From: CAXXOK01 sp035399245
GTDB lineage: Bacteria; Bacillota; Clostridia; Christensenellales; Aristaeellaceae
Assembly (NCBI GenBank): GCA_035399245.1
Contig: DAOPIR010000075.1
Coordinates: forward strand, 1 to 12,939
Length of the DNA stretch: 12,939 bases
Direction of reading: 5' to 3'
The notes below the pieces were generated by a model that was given only the letters and a program-made list of their open reading frames with translations, was not told the DNA's origin and ran no database searches. This document shows positions 12,539 to 12,939 of the stretch, piece by piece (the first letter of the stretch is position 1; each line of letters opens with the position of its first letter). A program made the translations under genes and the position numbers.

Positions 12539-12939
12539 ATGGCAAAACCCCAAAAACCCGTGATTAAACCGATCCTGTACGGATCGTGGCACGAAAAAAG
12601 CGCAACCCGCAAGGGTACAAAGCTCATGCTCAGCATCCTGTTTGTATCGGTACTCTATACAATATTGGGACTGATGCTCAGCTTTGATTCCCCTATCCTT
12701 CGCATCATTTCATCCGCTATGCTGGTTTTTTTTGCGGCCTTCTATATGTATGCGCAGGGCGCAACCGCCGGAGAAACCGACGTACATTTTTCCGAAATTA
12801 TGTATCAGCACCAGCAGGAAGGGAAACCGGTTGATGCGGAAGATCATGAGCATTGCTTTCATAAGGGCAAAGGATTTTATGAAATCGGCATCGCCCTGAT
12901 CCCCTATCTTGTAATCACGCTGGTTCTCGCCATTGCTAC
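12539..12939 (+). CDS. Unrecognised multi-pass membrane protein, 3' end missing
   Basis: The first 133 codons of an open reading frame that leaves the window. A basic N-terminus (residues 1-27) is followed by a hydrophobic segment LMLSILFVSVLYTILGLMLSF (29-49), a second one ILRIISSAMLVFFAAFYMYA (53-72), and a polar loop with several His and acidic residues (QHQQEGKPVDAEDHEHCFH, 90-108). A third hydrophobic segment starts at about 117 (GIALIPYLVITLVLAIA). I do not recognise a family. AAAAGGAGA lies about 9 nt before ATG 12539; an ATG at 12533 in the same frame is too close to that site. It follows alr by 36 nt with no terminator seen, so the two are probably co-transcribed. Confidence 0.8.
   Translation, partial: MAKPQKPVIKPILYGSWHEKSATRKGTKLMLSILFVSVLYTILGLMLSFDSPILRIISSAMLVFFAAFYMYAQGATAGETDVHFSEIMYQHQQEGKPVDAEDHEHCFHKGKGFYEIGIALIPYLVITLVLAIA

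Noticed and set aside
1..12939. CRISPR array, tRNA, rRNA or toxin-antitoxin pair
   Set aside because: Reading both strands showed no regularly spaced repeats, no tRNA-like cloverleaf and no small paired genes of that kind.

Overview
The window looks like ordinary chromosome from an anaerobic, low-to-medium GC Firmicute of the class Clostridia, probably an uncultured genome (a 100-N scaffold gap sits inside rpsF). The reasons are a Bacillus/Clostridium-type LexA with a matching SOS box, a darA-holB-ricT cluster like the one in Bacillus subtilis, strong AGGAGG-type ribosome binding sites, TTG and GTG starts, and ferredoxin-linked 2-oxoacid metabolism. I see no phage, transposon, CRISPR array, rRNA or tRNA. 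The only recombinase gene looks like a resident Xer-type gene next to lexA, not part of a mobile element.

Left part, all on the minus strand (read right to left): an Xer-like tyrosine recombinase (2345-1254) with a consensus promoter and a leader of about 250 nt; lexA (1193-588) with a perfect palindromic SOS box; and, 11 nt after the lexA stop, the 5' part of a PfkB-family kinase most like pseudouridine kinase (576 to the window edge). To the right are a small 2[4Fe-4S] ferredoxin gene with its own promoter and terminator, and an operon darA (cyclic-di-AMP receptor) - holB (DNA polymerase III delta prime) - ricT (PSP1/YaaT family), driven by a consensus promoter at 5478-5506.

Middle part, plus strand, divergent from darA: rpsF-ssb-rpsR (S6, single-stranded DNA-binding protein, S18). 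It has a consensus promoter, a leader that folds like the known S6:S18 autoregulatory element, and a clear terminator after rpsR. The gap in rpsF is flanked by two identical 55-bp stretches. Removing the Ns and one copy restores an open frame of 147 codons, so the apparent frameshift is almost certainly an assembly product.

Right part, plus strand: iorA-iorB (indolepyruvate:ferredoxin oxidoreductase), paaK (phenylacetate-CoA ligase) and a tandem ACT-domain protein form an aryl-pyruvate/aryl-acetate module. It could run as aromatic amino acid breakdown or in reverse as reductive carboxylation. Then come alr (alanine racemase) and the start of an unrecognised membrane protein that runs off the window. 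I found no convincing new system. The points most worth a second look are regulatory: the lexA-kinase coupling, the inverted repeat at the recombinase start site, the rpsF leader, and the repeat-collapsed S6 tail.
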